In this document: piece by piece, positions 26,708 through 35,488 of the stretch | Numbering within the stretch: the stretch's first letter is position 1 | Layout of the letters: every line of letters begins with the position of its first letter | From: Thermoleophilales bacterium | Lineage (GTDB): Bacteria > Actinomycetota > Thermoleophilia > Solirubrobacterales > 70-9 | Assembly (NCBI GenBank): GCA_020636955.1 | Contig: JACJWY010000007.1 | Coordinates: forward strand, 67,673-131,672 | Length of the DNA: 64,000 nucleotides | Direction: 5' to 3' | Translations under genes and position numbers: made by a program | Notes under the pieces: model-generated | The model's database searches: none | Seen by the model: only the letters and a program-made list of their open reading frames with translations | Told to the model about the DNA's origin: nothing

Positions 26708-27000
26708 TGTCGATCGTTATCTGGTTCACGGTCGCCCTGGCCCTTTGGCATTTCACGATTTTCGTGCCGGACCGTTTCTGGCAAGGGATCATCGGCGCCC
26801 TGATCGGTTGTGTGGTCGGCGGCATGATTTCCGGTGCGATTGTCGAGTTGATCCTGGGCAATGGACTTGCCGACACCGATCTGATCACCTTCCTCGCTGC
26901 GGTGCCCGGTACCGCCCTGGGGGCCTGGGTCGTCTACCGGATCGGAGTCAGGCAGGGCACCGAGCCGATCGAAGACTCCCCGACGACCGAAAAGGTCTGA
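26707..27000 (+). CDS. Small membrane protein downstream of SecDF
   Basis: 97 aa, three predicted membrane segments (IVIWFTVALALWHFTIFV, GIIGALIGCVVGGMISGAIV, LITFLAAVPGTALGAWVVY). The Gly-rich helices resemble GlsB/YeaQ-type proteins but the match is weak. One-base overlap with secDF and the immediately following recJ suggest one transcript. Function unknown. Confidence 0.65.
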   Translation: MSIVIWFTVALALWHFTIFVPDRFWQGIIGALIGCVVGGMISGAIVELILGNGLADTDLITFLAAVPGTALGAWVVYRIGVRQGTEPIEDSPTTEKV

Positions 27001-27004
27001 CCCG

Positions 27005-29527
27005 ATCCGCTTCCGGGCGAAGCCCTACCCGGTCGATCTCGCGCTCGAACTTGAGCGGGCAACCGGACTGAGCCGACCGGTCGCCACCGTACTTACCCGA
27101 CGCGGTCATTCCAATCCGGCTGATGCCGAAGCTTTTCTCGCCGCGGAAGAGAGCCACGACCCGTTCTCCTTCCGTGACATGGACCGGGCGGTGGGCCTGG
27201 TCACGGAAGCGATCGATTCGGGTGAGCGGATCACGATTTACGGCGACTACGACTGCGATGGCGTCTGCGCCACGGCGATCCTGGTCGGGGCAATCCGGGC
27301 ACTGGGTGGTGAATGCGACTGGTTCATTCCGGACCGGATCGCCGACGGGTACGGGCTGAATCCGGAGGCGATCCGGCGGATCGGGGAGCGCGGCACATCG
27401 CTGGTGGTCACCGTCGACTGCGGGGTGACATCCGTCGCCGAGGTGAAACTTGCAAAGGAACTGGGAATGAAGGTGGTGGTTACCGACCACCATCAGGTCG
27501 GCCCGGAGCTGCCGGATTGCCCGATTCTTCACCCGCAGGTAAGTGGCTATCCATATACCTCGCTCTGCGGGGCCGCGGTTGCGGCCAAACTGGCTTTGGC
27601 GTTGCGGAAATCGACCGGTTTCAACGGAGCCGCAGACGAGTCCGATCTAGATCTGGTCGCCCTTGCCACCGTCGCCGACATCATGCCGCTCACTGGTGAG
27701 AACCGTCATCTGGTGAGCGCGGGAGTGAAGGTTGCCCGCCGGGCCCGGCGGGTCGGGCTAGCGGCGTTGATGGCCGAGGCCCGCGTCGAGCCTTCGAGGT
27801 TGAAATCCGATGACTTCGGGTTCCGGCTCGGACCAAGGATAAACGCGGCCGGAAGGCTCTACCGGGCAGATGCGGGGGTCGAGCTCTTCCTCGCGGAGGA
27901 CCGGGAGCGGGCCAATGAGATCGCCCGGGAGCTGGCCTCGGTCAACGCCGAGCGGAGGCGGGTTGAACAGGAAGTCGAGGCCCTCGCGAAAGCAGAGCTG
28001 CGGTCCCTCGGGAGTCCCGGGGCAGCCGTCGTCGTGGCAGGCGAAGGATGGCATCAGGGGGTGGTCGGGATCGTCGCCGCGAAACTGGTCAAGGCGAGCG
28101 GTCGCCCCGCCGTGGTCATCTCGATCGATGGCGACACCGGCCGCGGCTCGGCCAGGTCGGTGCCCGGACTCGACCTCCATGCGGCCCTGGAGGACACCGC
28201 CTACCTGCTCGAATCCTTCGGCGGCCACGCGGCTGCAGCCGGAATCACCATCCGGACCGATCGCATCGATCGGTTCCGGGAATCACTGGGCCGGGCGGTA
28301 GAGGCCCGGATCGGCAGTGAACCGGCCGAACCGGTAGTCGAATTCGACACGGTGGTGGGTGGTTCCGACCTCGGTCTGGACCTGGCCGAAGAGATGGAAA
28401 AGCTGCAGCCTTTCGGTAACGGGAACCCGCCGGTGCGGGTGGTGGTGCCAGGAGCACAGATCGAAAACGAGACTGCGATGGGTGAAGGGAAGCACTGCCG
28501 CTTCACGATCCGTTCCGGCTCCTACCGGGCCAAGGGAGTCTGCTTCGGGAAACCGTCACTCGGGCTGAAAGAGAACGCACGGGTGGATCTGGTGGCGGAG
28601 CTTGGAATCAACCACTGGAACGGGTCGATCGAACCCCAGCTCAGGGTGACCGAGGTAGCCGTCATGACGGATGCGGAGCCGTTACCGGAATGCGAGTCGG
28701 ATGAGTGGTGGGATCGCCTCGATGCGGCGATGACCGCAACTACCGAATCTGCGCATGGCGCCGAGGAGGCGGATCTACGGCTTGCCTCCGGCCCACGAGG
28801 GTTGCCCGGGGCTGCGCTGGCCGAACTGATCAGCTCAGGTGAACGGATCGCGGTCCTCACGGCCGACGCCAGTCAACGGTGGCGGGGACTGGGAGGGGCC
28901 GGGCTGGGCCGCTTTTTCCCCGAACCACGGGAATCGGCTGTAATCGGCATCTGGGCCGGCAGCCCGGTTTCCTGCCTGGAAGATGTCGAGGATGCAAGGG
29001 TTATGGTCACCGATTTCGTCACGCTGGCCGGACCGCGTCCTCCGGTTCTCGATTCCTTCGATCGGATTGCGCTGCTTGACCCGCCCTATCTGGGCGGGGC
29101 AATGGTCCGGATCGCGGCTGCCCGTCTGCCGATCCACCTTCTGGCCGGACCGGTCGAGTTCGAGTTCACATCGAAGGTCGCCGGTCACCAACTCGACCTC
29201 ACCTTTCAGTTGCGGAACCTGTTCCGGGATCTGCGCGAAGCTGCAACAGCTGACGGTGGTCAGGTCGGTGCGGAGGAGCTGAGAACGGTGCTGTCAAAGG
29301 ATGGAAGCGCTTCCCGTTCACCAGAGCAGGCGGCCGTCCTTCTGAGGGTATTGCTCGAGACTGGTCTTGCCCGGAGTGAGGGCTCGGGAGGTGCCCGACG
29401 CGCCGGAGTCGTATCCTCGGAGAAGACGGACCTTTCGGTTTCGGCCGTTTTCACCGAACATTTCGAGCTTCATCGGGAGCACGTTCAATTACTGAATCGA
29501 TTCGACAGGCAGACCCAGAGTCAGTGA
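27005..29527 (+). CDS. recJ: Single-stranded-DNA-specific exonuclease RecJ (non-AUG start inferred)
   Basis: 5'-3' ssDNA exonuclease of the DHH family. From the first in-frame ATG (27179) the protein is 782 aa and begins just before ITIYGDYDCDGVCATAI; but the frame is open upstream and encodes conserved RecJ N-terminal sequence (LALELERATGLSRPVATVL, RRGHSNPADAEAFLAAEES, HDPFSFRDMDRAV). No ATG/GTG/TTG occurs upstream in frame. ATC at 27005, 9 bases after AAAAGG, is the best start and gives about 840 aa. DHH motif VVTDHHQ, then DHHA1 and an OB domain; a C-terminal region of about 250 aa is unassigned. rel overlaps its stop (GTGA). Confidence 0.85.
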   Translation: MRFRAKPYPVDLALELERATGLSRPVATVLTRRGHSNPADAEAFLAAEESHDPFSFRDMDRAVGLVTEAIDSGERITIYGDYDCDGVCATAILVGAIRALGGECDWFIPDRIADGYGLNPEAIRRIGERGTSLVVTVDCGVTSVAEVKLAKELGMKVVVTDHHQVGPELPDCPILHPQVSGYPYTSLCGAAVAAKLALALRKSTGFNGAADESDLDLVALATVADIMPLTGENRHLVSAGVKVARRARRVGLAALMAEARVEPSRLKSDDFGFRLGPRINAAGRLYRADAGVELFLAEDRERANEIARELASVNAERRRVEQEVEALAKAELRSLGSPGAAVVVAGEGWHQGVVGIVAAKLVKASGRPAVVISIDGDTGRGSARSVPGLDLHAALEDTAYLLESFGGHAAAAGITIRTDRIDRFRESLGRAVEARIGSEPAEPVVEFDTVVGGSDLGLDLAEEMEKLQPFGNGNPPVRVVVPGAQIENETAMGEGKHCRFTIRSGSYRAKGVCFGKPSLGLKENARVDLVAELGINHWNGSIEPQLRVTEVAVMTDAEPLPECESDEWWDRLDAAMTATTESAHGAEEADLRLASGPRGLPGAALAELISSGERIAVLTADASQRWRGLGGAGLGRFFPEPRESAVIGIWAGSPVSCLEDVEDARVMVTDFVTLAGPRPPVLDSFDRIALLDPPYLGGAMVRIAAARLPIHLLAGPVEFEFTSKVAGHQLDLTFQLRNLFRDLREAATADGGQVGAEELRTVLSKDGSASRSPEQAAVLLRVLLETGLARSEGSGGARRAGVVSSEKTDLSVSAVFTEHFELHREHVQLLNRFDRQTQSQ

Positions 29528-31854
29528 TCCCGGAGTCCCGGACCCCGGTTGACGCCCCTGCCTCGGGCAATGGCCACGGGCCCGCTACCGGGCTTCACGG
29601 GACGGATTCCGAAATTCCCGACATGGCTGGACTCACGGCCCGCGAAAGGTCGCTCCTCGACGATCTCGTGGCAGTCATCCAGCAATTCGAAGCCGATCTG
29701 GCCACCCACGGCTCGGTTCCCGTGGTCGCGATCGACCGCGACGAGGTGACCCGTGCCTTCGTCTTCGCCTGCCGGCATCACGCCGACCAGAAGCGCAAGT
29801 CCGGCGACGAGTTCATCACCCATCCGGTCGGCGTGGCCCGGATCTGCGTCGGCATGGCCCTCGACACCGAAACGCTATGTGCCGCGCTTCTCCACGACAC
29901 CGTCGAGGACACTTCCGCCAGCCTCGAGGAAATCCGGGAAGAGTTCAGCCCGACCGTTGCCCGGCTGGTCGACGGCGTGACCAAGCTGACCGAGATCACC
30001 TTCGAAAGCCGCGACGAGAGGCAGGCAGAGAATTACCGCAAGATGATGGTCGCGATGGCGACCGACGTGCGGGTGATCCTGATCAAGCTCGCCGACCGGC
30101 TTCACAACATGCGAACCCTGAGTTCGCTGCCAAAGCAGAAGCAGATCCTCAAGTCCCGCGAAACGCTCGAGATCTATGCCCCGCTGGCCCATCGCCTCGG
30201 CATTCACGCGATCAAGTGGGAACTCGAGGACCTCGCCTTCGCGACGCTCCACCCCCGCAAGTATTCGGAAATCAAGCATCTGGTCGCCCAGCAGAGGACC
30301 GAGCGTGAGAACTTCGTCGAGGACGCGGGCCGTTACCTGTCGGAAGAACTCGAGAAGGTCGGGATCGACGCCGAGATCGCCGGCCGGGCCAAACACTTCT
30401 ATTCGATCTATACGAAGATGACCAAGAAGGGGCGCGAGTTCAACGAGATCTTCGACCTCACTGCGATGCGGGTGATCGTGGGCTCGGTAAAGGACTGTTA
30501 CGGCGCGATCGGGGTGATCCACTCGCTCTGGAAGCCGTTGCCGGGACGGTTCAAGGATTACGTCGCCATGCCCAAGGCGAACATGTACCAGGCCCTGCAT
30601 ACGACGGTGATCGGACTTGAAGGCAAACCGCTCGAAATCCAGATCCGGACGGCCGAGATGCACCGCCTCGCCGAGTACGGCATTGCCGCCCATGTGGCCT
30701 ACAAGGAAGGCAGTACCGGCGCCAACGCCTCCCGGGAGAAGATGACCTGGCTGAGGCAGCTGGTCGAGTCGGAATCCGAGCAGGATCCAACCGAGTTCCT
30801 TCAGTCGCTGAAGGAAGACCTTTTCGAGGACGAGGTGTTCGTCTTCACCCCGAAAGGCGAGGTGATGAACCTTTCCGCCGGATCGACTCCGGTCGATTTC
30901 GCCTATTCGATTCACACCGACGTCGGTCACCGTTGCGTCGGGGCGAAAGTGAACGGAAAGATCGTACCGCTCCACTACCAGCTGAAATCGGGCGACATCG
31001 TCGAGGTCCTGACCGCGAACAAGGACCGGGGACCTTCCCGGGACTGGTTGAAGTTGGTCGGTACCAGCCGGGCCCGCAACAAGATCAGGGCCTGGTTCCG
31101 GGAAGAGCGGCGCGAGGATGCCGAACGTGACGGCCGGGAGGCCTTGGCCGCGGCGCTGCGCAAACGCGACCTGCCGCCACAGAAGTTCTCCGGGTCGCCG
31201 ATGCTGGCTGACGTGATGCGCGAAATGGGTTTCCGCAAGGCGGAGGATTTCTACATTGCCCTGGGTCAGGGCAAGGTTTCCGCCAGGACGACTGCCAACA
31301 AGCTGATTCAGCGATTGAGGCAGGGCGAGATCATCGAACCGGCCCCGGTCGAGAACGTCGAGTCCGGAACGCCGAAACGAAGCCGGGCGATCCGCGAAGC
31401 CTCCGAGTTCGGGATCAAGGTGGAAGGCCTGGAAAATGTGGCTCTGCGCCTGGCCAAGTGTTGTCGCCCGGTGCCAGGCGACGAGATCGTCGGTTACGTC
31501 TCCCTGGGCCGGGGGATCACGATCCATCAGGCTAGTTGCCAGAACGTGGCCGATCTGGAAAAGTCACCCGAACGGATGATCGATGTCGCCTGGGAAGGCG
31601 AGAACGAGGCCACCTTCCGGGTCGAGATCCAGGTCGACGCATACGACCGCACCCGCCTGCTCGAGGATCTTTCCCGCACCTTCTCCGAGGCCGGGGTGAA
31701 CATCATTTCGGCCAACCTCACGACCAACCCGCCAATGGTCAAGAACCGGTTCGTGGTGGAAGTCGGGGACACCGGCCAGCTCAAGCAGTGCATCAACCGG
31801 ATCCGGCACGTCGAGAGCGTGTTCGACGCTCACCGAGTCAACGCGACAGACTGA
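29524..31854 (+). CDS. rel: Bifunctional (p)ppGpp synthetase/hydrolase Rel
   Basis: Makes and degrades the stringent-response alarmone. 776 aa. Order: HD hydrolase domain (ACRHHADQKRKSGDEFITHP, LLHDTVEDT, LADRLHNMRTL); synthetase domain (AKHFYSIYTKMTKKGREFNE, LTAMRVIV, PLPGRFKDYVAMPKANMYQA, EIQIRT); TGS (FVFTPKGEVMNLSAGSTPVD); a zinc-finger/RIS region with LAKCCRPVPGD; ACT domain at the end. Both active sites look intact. GTG start overlaps the recJ stop. Confidence 0.96.
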   Translation: MIPESRTPVDAPASGNGHGPATGLHGTDSEIPDMAGLTARERSLLDDLVAVIQQFEADLATHGSVPVVAIDRDEVTRAFVFACRHHADQKRKSGDEFITHPVGVARICVGMALDTETLCAALLHDTVEDTSASLEEIREEFSPTVARLVDGVTKLTEITFESRDERQAENYRKMMVAMATDVRVILIKLADRLHNMRTLSSLPKQKQILKSRETLEIYAPLAHRLGIHAIKWELEDLAFATLHPRKYSEIKHLVAQQRTERENFVEDAGRYLSEELEKVGIDAEIAGRAKHFYSIYTKMTKKGREFNEIFDLTAMRVIVGSVKDCYGAIGVIHSLWKPLPGRFKDYVAMPKANMYQALHTTVIGLEGKPLEIQIRTAEMHRLAEYGIAAHVAYKEGSTGANASREKMTWLRQLVESESEQDPTEFLQSLKEDLFEDEVFVFTPKGEVMNLSAGSTPVDFAYSIHTDVGHRCVGAKVNGKIVPLHYQLKSGDIVEVLTANKDRGPSRDWLKLVGTSRARNKIRAWFREERREDAERDGREALAAALRKRDLPPQKFSGSPMLADVMREMGFRKAEDFYIALGQGKVSARTTANKLIQRLRQGEIIEPAPVENVESGTPKRSRAIREASEFGIKVEGLENVALRLAKCCRPVPGDEIVGYVSLGRGITIHQASCQNVADLEKSPERMIDVAWEGENEATFRVEIQVDAYDRTRLLEDLSRTFSEAGVNIISANLTTNPPMVKNRFVVEVGDTGQLKQCINRIRHVESVFDAHRVNATD

Positions 31855-31858
31855 GGCG

Positions 31859-33139
31859 ATGGGCCGGACGATCGCATTCTTCCCCGAGGGTGCCTACGGT
31901 CCGACCAATAACTGCGTGGGCATCGGCCAGGTCCTGCGGGCCCGTGGTGACCGGGTCGTCTTCATCATCGAGGAATCGTTCGCCGGCACTCTGGAGGCCC
32001 AGGGTTTCGAGGAAAGGCTGATGCGACTCGGTCCACCGCCGGAGCAGGAGGAAGCTCCGGGGCAGTTCTGGAAGGACTTCGTGGCGGAGAACGCGCCGGT
32101 GTTTCGGACGCCCACGATCGAGCAGCTGACCGGCTTCATCGAACCGACCTTCCGCGCCCTTTTCGATGGTGCTTCTTACGTGGACGACCGGCTGAGCGAG
32201 ATCATCGAAGAGATCGATGCTGACGCGATCGTCGAAGACAACGTGGTCGCCTTTCCGGCCCTTTCGGCAAGCAGCCGGCCCTGGGTGCGGATCGTTTCCT
32301 GCAACCCGACCGAGATCTTCGATCCCGAGCTCCCGCCTGTGTTCTCGGGTCTGCCAAAGGAAGATCATTCGGACTGGCAGACCTTCCGGGCCGAATACGA
32401 CCGGGTGCTCGGGCCGCTTCATGCCGAGTACAGCGAGTTCTGCCAGCAGCGAGGGGCGCCGCCCCTTGCCGAGCGGGCCTTCATCCACGAATCCCCGTAC
32501 CTGAATTTCTACGCCTTTCCCTCGGAGATTGACTATCCCAGGTCGAACGCTCTCGGCGATCTCTGGCACAACCTCGACTCGACGATCAGGTCGAGCGAAG
32601 AGGACTGGATCCCGCCGTCACCGCTCAGCGAAGGGGAGGGGTCGCTGGTCTACCTCAGCCTGGGATCGCTCGGATCGGCCGACGTCGGCCTGATGCAGGG
32701 CCTGATCGACACCCTTGATTCTTCACCTCACCGGGCGGTGGTCTCGATGGGCCCGCTCCACGATCAGCTCAGACTCGGGGACCGCATGACCGGAGCTGAA
32801 TTCTTGCCGCAGACCTCGGTTCTGCCCCATGTGGATCTGGTGATCACCCATGGCGGCAACAACACGGTGGTCGAGTCACTCCACAACGGCAAGCCGATGA
32901 TCGTCCTCCCGCTTTTCTGGGACCAGCATGACAATGCGCAGCGGATCGAGGAAAAAGGCTTCGGTCGCCGCCTCGACACATACCGCCACGAGCCGGCGCA
33001 GCTGCTCGACGCGGTCGACGAACTCCTCGCCGACCACTCTCTCCGTTCCCGACTCGAAGCCACTTCGACCCGCCTCAAGGGCCGGAACGGGGTGGATGAA
33101 GCCGCAACCCTGATCGAAACCGTTGCTAACGCTGGCTAG
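31859..33139 (+). CDS. Glycosyltransferase, MGT type (GT1 family)
   Basis: 426 aa GT-B enzyme. N-terminal GRTIAFFPEGAYGPTNNCVG, C-terminal LVYLSLGSLGSADVG and the donor-binding motif HVDLVITHGGNNTVVESLHN, then PLFWDQHDNAQRIEEKG, which resembles macrolide and flavonoid glycosyltransferases. Acceptor unknown. It starts 4 bp after rel with GAGG before the ATG, so it may be expressed with rel. A second, distinct MGT enzyme is at 4230. Confidence 0.83.
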   Translation: MGRTIAFFPEGAYGPTNNCVGIGQVLRARGDRVVFIIEESFAGTLEAQGFEERLMRLGPPPEQEEAPGQFWKDFVAENAPVFRTPTIEQLTGFIEPTFRALFDGASYVDDRLSEIIEEIDADAIVEDNVVAFPALSASSRPWVRIVSCNPTEIFDPELPPVFSGLPKEDHSDWQTFRAEYDRVLGPLHAEYSEFCQQRGAPPLAERAFIHESPYLNFYAFPSEIDYPRSNALGDLWHNLDSTIRSSEEDWIPPSPLSEGEGSLVYLSLGSLGSADVGLMQGLIDTLDSSPHRAVVSMGPLHDQLRLGDRMTGAEFLPQTSVLPHVDLVITHGGNNTVVESLHNGKPMIVLPLFWDQHDNAQRIEEKGFGRRLDTYRHEPAQLLDAVDELLADHSLRSRLEATSTRLKGRNGVDEAATLIETVANAG

Positions 33140-33435
33140 AGCCGGTCGGTTACCGCCCGGACCTTGGACTCCAGGGTCTGCTCCTTGTCGGTTCTCTGGT
33201 CGATCTTGAGGATCGTGTAGACGCGGGGAATCCCGGAATCGAAAGGGAGAGCGTGTATTTTGGCAGCGAGGGCGAAGATGTCCTCCGGCTCGCCTTCCAG
33301 CGCTGTGCCCATGGCGTGGATCTCGAACCGGACTTTGTCCTGGCCCTCAAGGTGACGGGCGATCACCGCGAGCAGATCGGAAACAGAAGCCCCCTCACGA
33401 CCAATTGGTAACACGGTAATTTCGGCAGTGGCCAT
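33136..33435 (-). CDS. MTH1187/YkoF-type thiamine-binding protein
   Basis: 99-aa protein of the MTH1187 family (DUF77), ferredoxin-like fold; members bind thiamine or related cofactors. Sequence features: TAEITVLPIG, VSDLLAVIARHLEGQ, RFEIHAMGTALEGEPEDIF. TAACAT ends 6 bases before the ATG, so the mRNA is probably leaderless. Its end overlaps the converging glycosyltransferase by 4 bases. Confidence 0.85.
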   Translation of the reverse strand: MATAEITVLPIGREGASVSDLLAVIARHLEGQDKVRFEIHAMGTALEGEPEDIFALAAKIHALPFDSGIPRVYTILKIDQRTDKEQTLESKVRAVTDRL

Positions 33436-33500
33436 ACACGAATGTTAGCCGCCGAACTCGGGCATACCGAAGGTCTTGCCCGCCAGCCCCGCTCCGGATG

Positions 33501-34472
33501 TCAGGCGACGATGGTCAGGGCTCCCGGGGCGGCTTCGAGGCTCACCTCCGCAAAGGTTCCGATGTAATCGCCGTCCACCTGAACCGGGAACTCCATGAGC
33601 TCCCCCGACTCGTCTCTGGAACCGGAACGGATGCGGGCTTCGGTGAAGTGCTCGAAGGCCTCGACCTGGCCATGCCTGGCCGCACGCAGCTTCTGGGTCA
33701 GCAGGCGGGGGACGACCATCCCCATGTCGAGCAGGTTTGCCCGTTTGAGGAGGATTAGGCCCAGTGCTCCGTCGTCGATCTCGACGTTCTCGCAGACGTG
33801 AACGGGCTGCTTGCCGAAATAAGTGAAAGGGTCGGAGTTCTGGGCAAGGGCAGTGACCCCGTTGGTGATTCTGCCGTCGATTTCCAGTTCGAGCCTTACC
33901 GGATTTCTCATGTAGTTCCGGAAATAGCCCTTGGTGGCCACCCAGGAGTAAAACCAGGGGCCGGCCCGGCGCTTCCATTTGGGGTTGGCGTCAACCTGCT
34001 CAACCACCGTTGCGTCGATGCCGGCACCGCAGGAGAAGACGAAATGCCGGTCGTTGACCTTGCCGAGGTCAATCGTGCGGGGCTGGAAATCATCGGCCAG
34101 CGAAAGCAGGTGCTCGGTCGCGTCAACCACATCGTTGGGGATGCCGAGCGTCCGGCAAACCACGTTGGTGTTGCCACCGGGAAGGAAGGTGACCGGGATA
34201 TCGGTGCCGGCCAGTCCGTTGGCGACCTCGTTCACCGTGCCGTCCCCGCCGAAGGCGACCACTATGTCGTATCCGCCGTCGCGGGCCTCGCGGCCGATCT
34301 CGGTTGCGTGGTCCTGGCTTTCGGTGGCCTCGACCTCGACCTCGTAGCGGCCCTGGAGCGCGTAGACCACAAGGTTCTTGAGGCGGTCCGAAACCGTGGT
34401 CGCATAGGGATTGACGATGATCAGCATCCGCCGCTTGCCGTTCATCCTGGTTACGGCCGGTTCGGCGTTCAC
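33501..34472 (-). CDS. Diacylglycerol/lipid kinase family protein (YegS/BmrU-like)
   Basis: 323 aa ATP-dependent lipid kinase. Visible: MLIIVNPYATT, the diagnostic nucleotide motif VVAFGGDGTVNEVANGL, PVTFLPGGNTNVVCRTLG, and FVFSCGAGIDATVVEQ. Likely phosphorylates diacylglycerol or a related lipid at the membrane face. GTG start overlaps the MBL stop by 4 bases; the ATG at 34445 is an alternative. Last gene of the HIT-phosphomannomutase-MBL-kinase operon. Confidence 0.87.
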   Translation of the reverse strand: MNAEPAVTRMNGKRRMLIIVNPYATTVSDRLKNLVVYALQGRYEVEVEATESQDHATEIGREARDGGYDIVVAFGGDGTVNEVANGLAGTDIPVTFLPGGNTNVVCRTLGIPNDVVDATEHLLSLADDFQPRTIDLGKVNDRHFVFSCGAGIDATVVEQVDANPKWKRRAGPWFYSWVATKGYFRNYMRNPVRLELEIDGRITNGVTALAQNSDPFTYFGKQPVHVCENVEIDDGALGLILLKRANLLDMGMVVPRLLTQKLRAARHGQVEAFEHFTEARIRSGSRDESGELMEFPVQVDGDYIGTFAEVSLEAAPGALTIVA

Positions 34473-35488
34473 CTGACCGCCTCGAAGGTCGAATATTTCT
34501 CGCCCTCATGCTCGACGACCCGCCCGTCGGCCATCAGGATGTCGAGGTGCCCAATCACCTCGGAAAGGGTCAGGTAGGCCTGGGTCAGGGCAATGTCGCC
34601 CCAGATCTGGGTGGCCACTCCATGAGGTGAACTGTGGCCTGCGGCAACCAGGTCGTAGATCTTCTCGGTGCGTCGGTCCTGGCCGGCCAGGCGCCTCTTG
34701 ATCAGATCGGCGTGATCGGTGATTGCCAGGCCGTGGCCGGAGAGCATGATCGCGACCGGCATCTCCGCTGTTGCCTTCAGCGAATCCCGGTAGTTGATTA
34801 GGGACCTGGTGCGCTGGCCGCTTCCGTCCAGGGATTGCGAGATCAGGGGGTTCGACGAGATGTGAGAGAGAAGATGGTCGCCGCCGAACATCAATTCACG
34901 CTCGCTGTCCCAGAAGACTGTGTCGGACGGGCTGTGACCGGGCCGGTGGAAGATCTCGTAATCCCTGGAGCCCATGTTGATCGTCGACCCGGCGCCGAAA
35001 GGCTGGGTGACCTCCACCGGGGAACCCAGTTCCCGGAAACTGGCGGTCACCTCCTTGAGAACGTTGGCGACATCTTCCTTCACGCCGTAGCGCACCATCA
35101 GATCCACGGCCATCTGGTCTTCCTTCTCGGACCCCCAGCTGAACCTCGCCAGGCGCGCGACGGAGATGTCGATCGCGGCCACATCCGCACCGGAGGCCTC
35201 GACAACCGAGCTGATGCCACCGATGTGGTCGATGTGCTGATGGGTGGCCACGACCAGGTCGATGTCCTCAAGCCGGTGGCCGGCGGCCTCGACCCCCGAC
35301 TTCAGGCCCTCCCACGATTTCTCGGAGCGGGGTCCGGCATCGATCAGGGTGAGCGGGTCCCCTTCGATCAGATAGCAATTGACCCGGCCGACCGCGAAAG
35401 GCGTTGGCACCGGAATCGTGTGAATTCCCCAGTTGCGGGCCTGCGCCAACGCGGCTTCGGATTCCGGTGTCGGATCCGGCTCAGCCAC
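34469..35488 (-). CDS. MBL-fold metallohydrolase
   Basis: 339 aa. Metallo-beta-lactamase fold with metal motif VVATHQHIDHIGGI (HxHxDH), later metal ligands in IFHRPGHSPSD and FGGDHLLSH, and a C-terminal winged-helix-like region (LTLSEVIGHLDILMADGRV). This C-terminal domain resembles lactamase-like hydrolases acting on thioesters, but the substrate cannot be stated. GTG start overlaps the phosphomannomutase end by 8 bases, pointing to translational coupling. Confidence 0.85.
   Translation of the reverse strand: MAEPDPTPESEAALAQARNWGIHTIPVPTPFAVGRVNCYLIEGDPLTLIDAGPRSEKSWEGLKSGVEAAGHRLEDIDLVVATHQHIDHIGGISSVVEASGADVAAIDISVARLARFSWGSEKEDQMAVDLMVRYGVKEDVANVLKEVTASFRELGSPVEVTQPFGAGSTINMGSRDYEIFHRPGHSPSDTVFWDSERELMFGGDHLLSHISSNPLISQSLDGSGQRTRSLINYRDSLKATAEMPVAIMLSGHGLAITDHADLIKRRLAGQDRRTEKIYDLVAAGHSSPHGVATQIWGDIALTQAYLTLSEVIGHLDILMADGRVVEHEGEKYSTFEAVR

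Noticed and set aside
29875..31527. Open frame of 550 codons on the minus strand across rel
   Set aside because: Antisense shadow of rel; no start signal or conserved motif.
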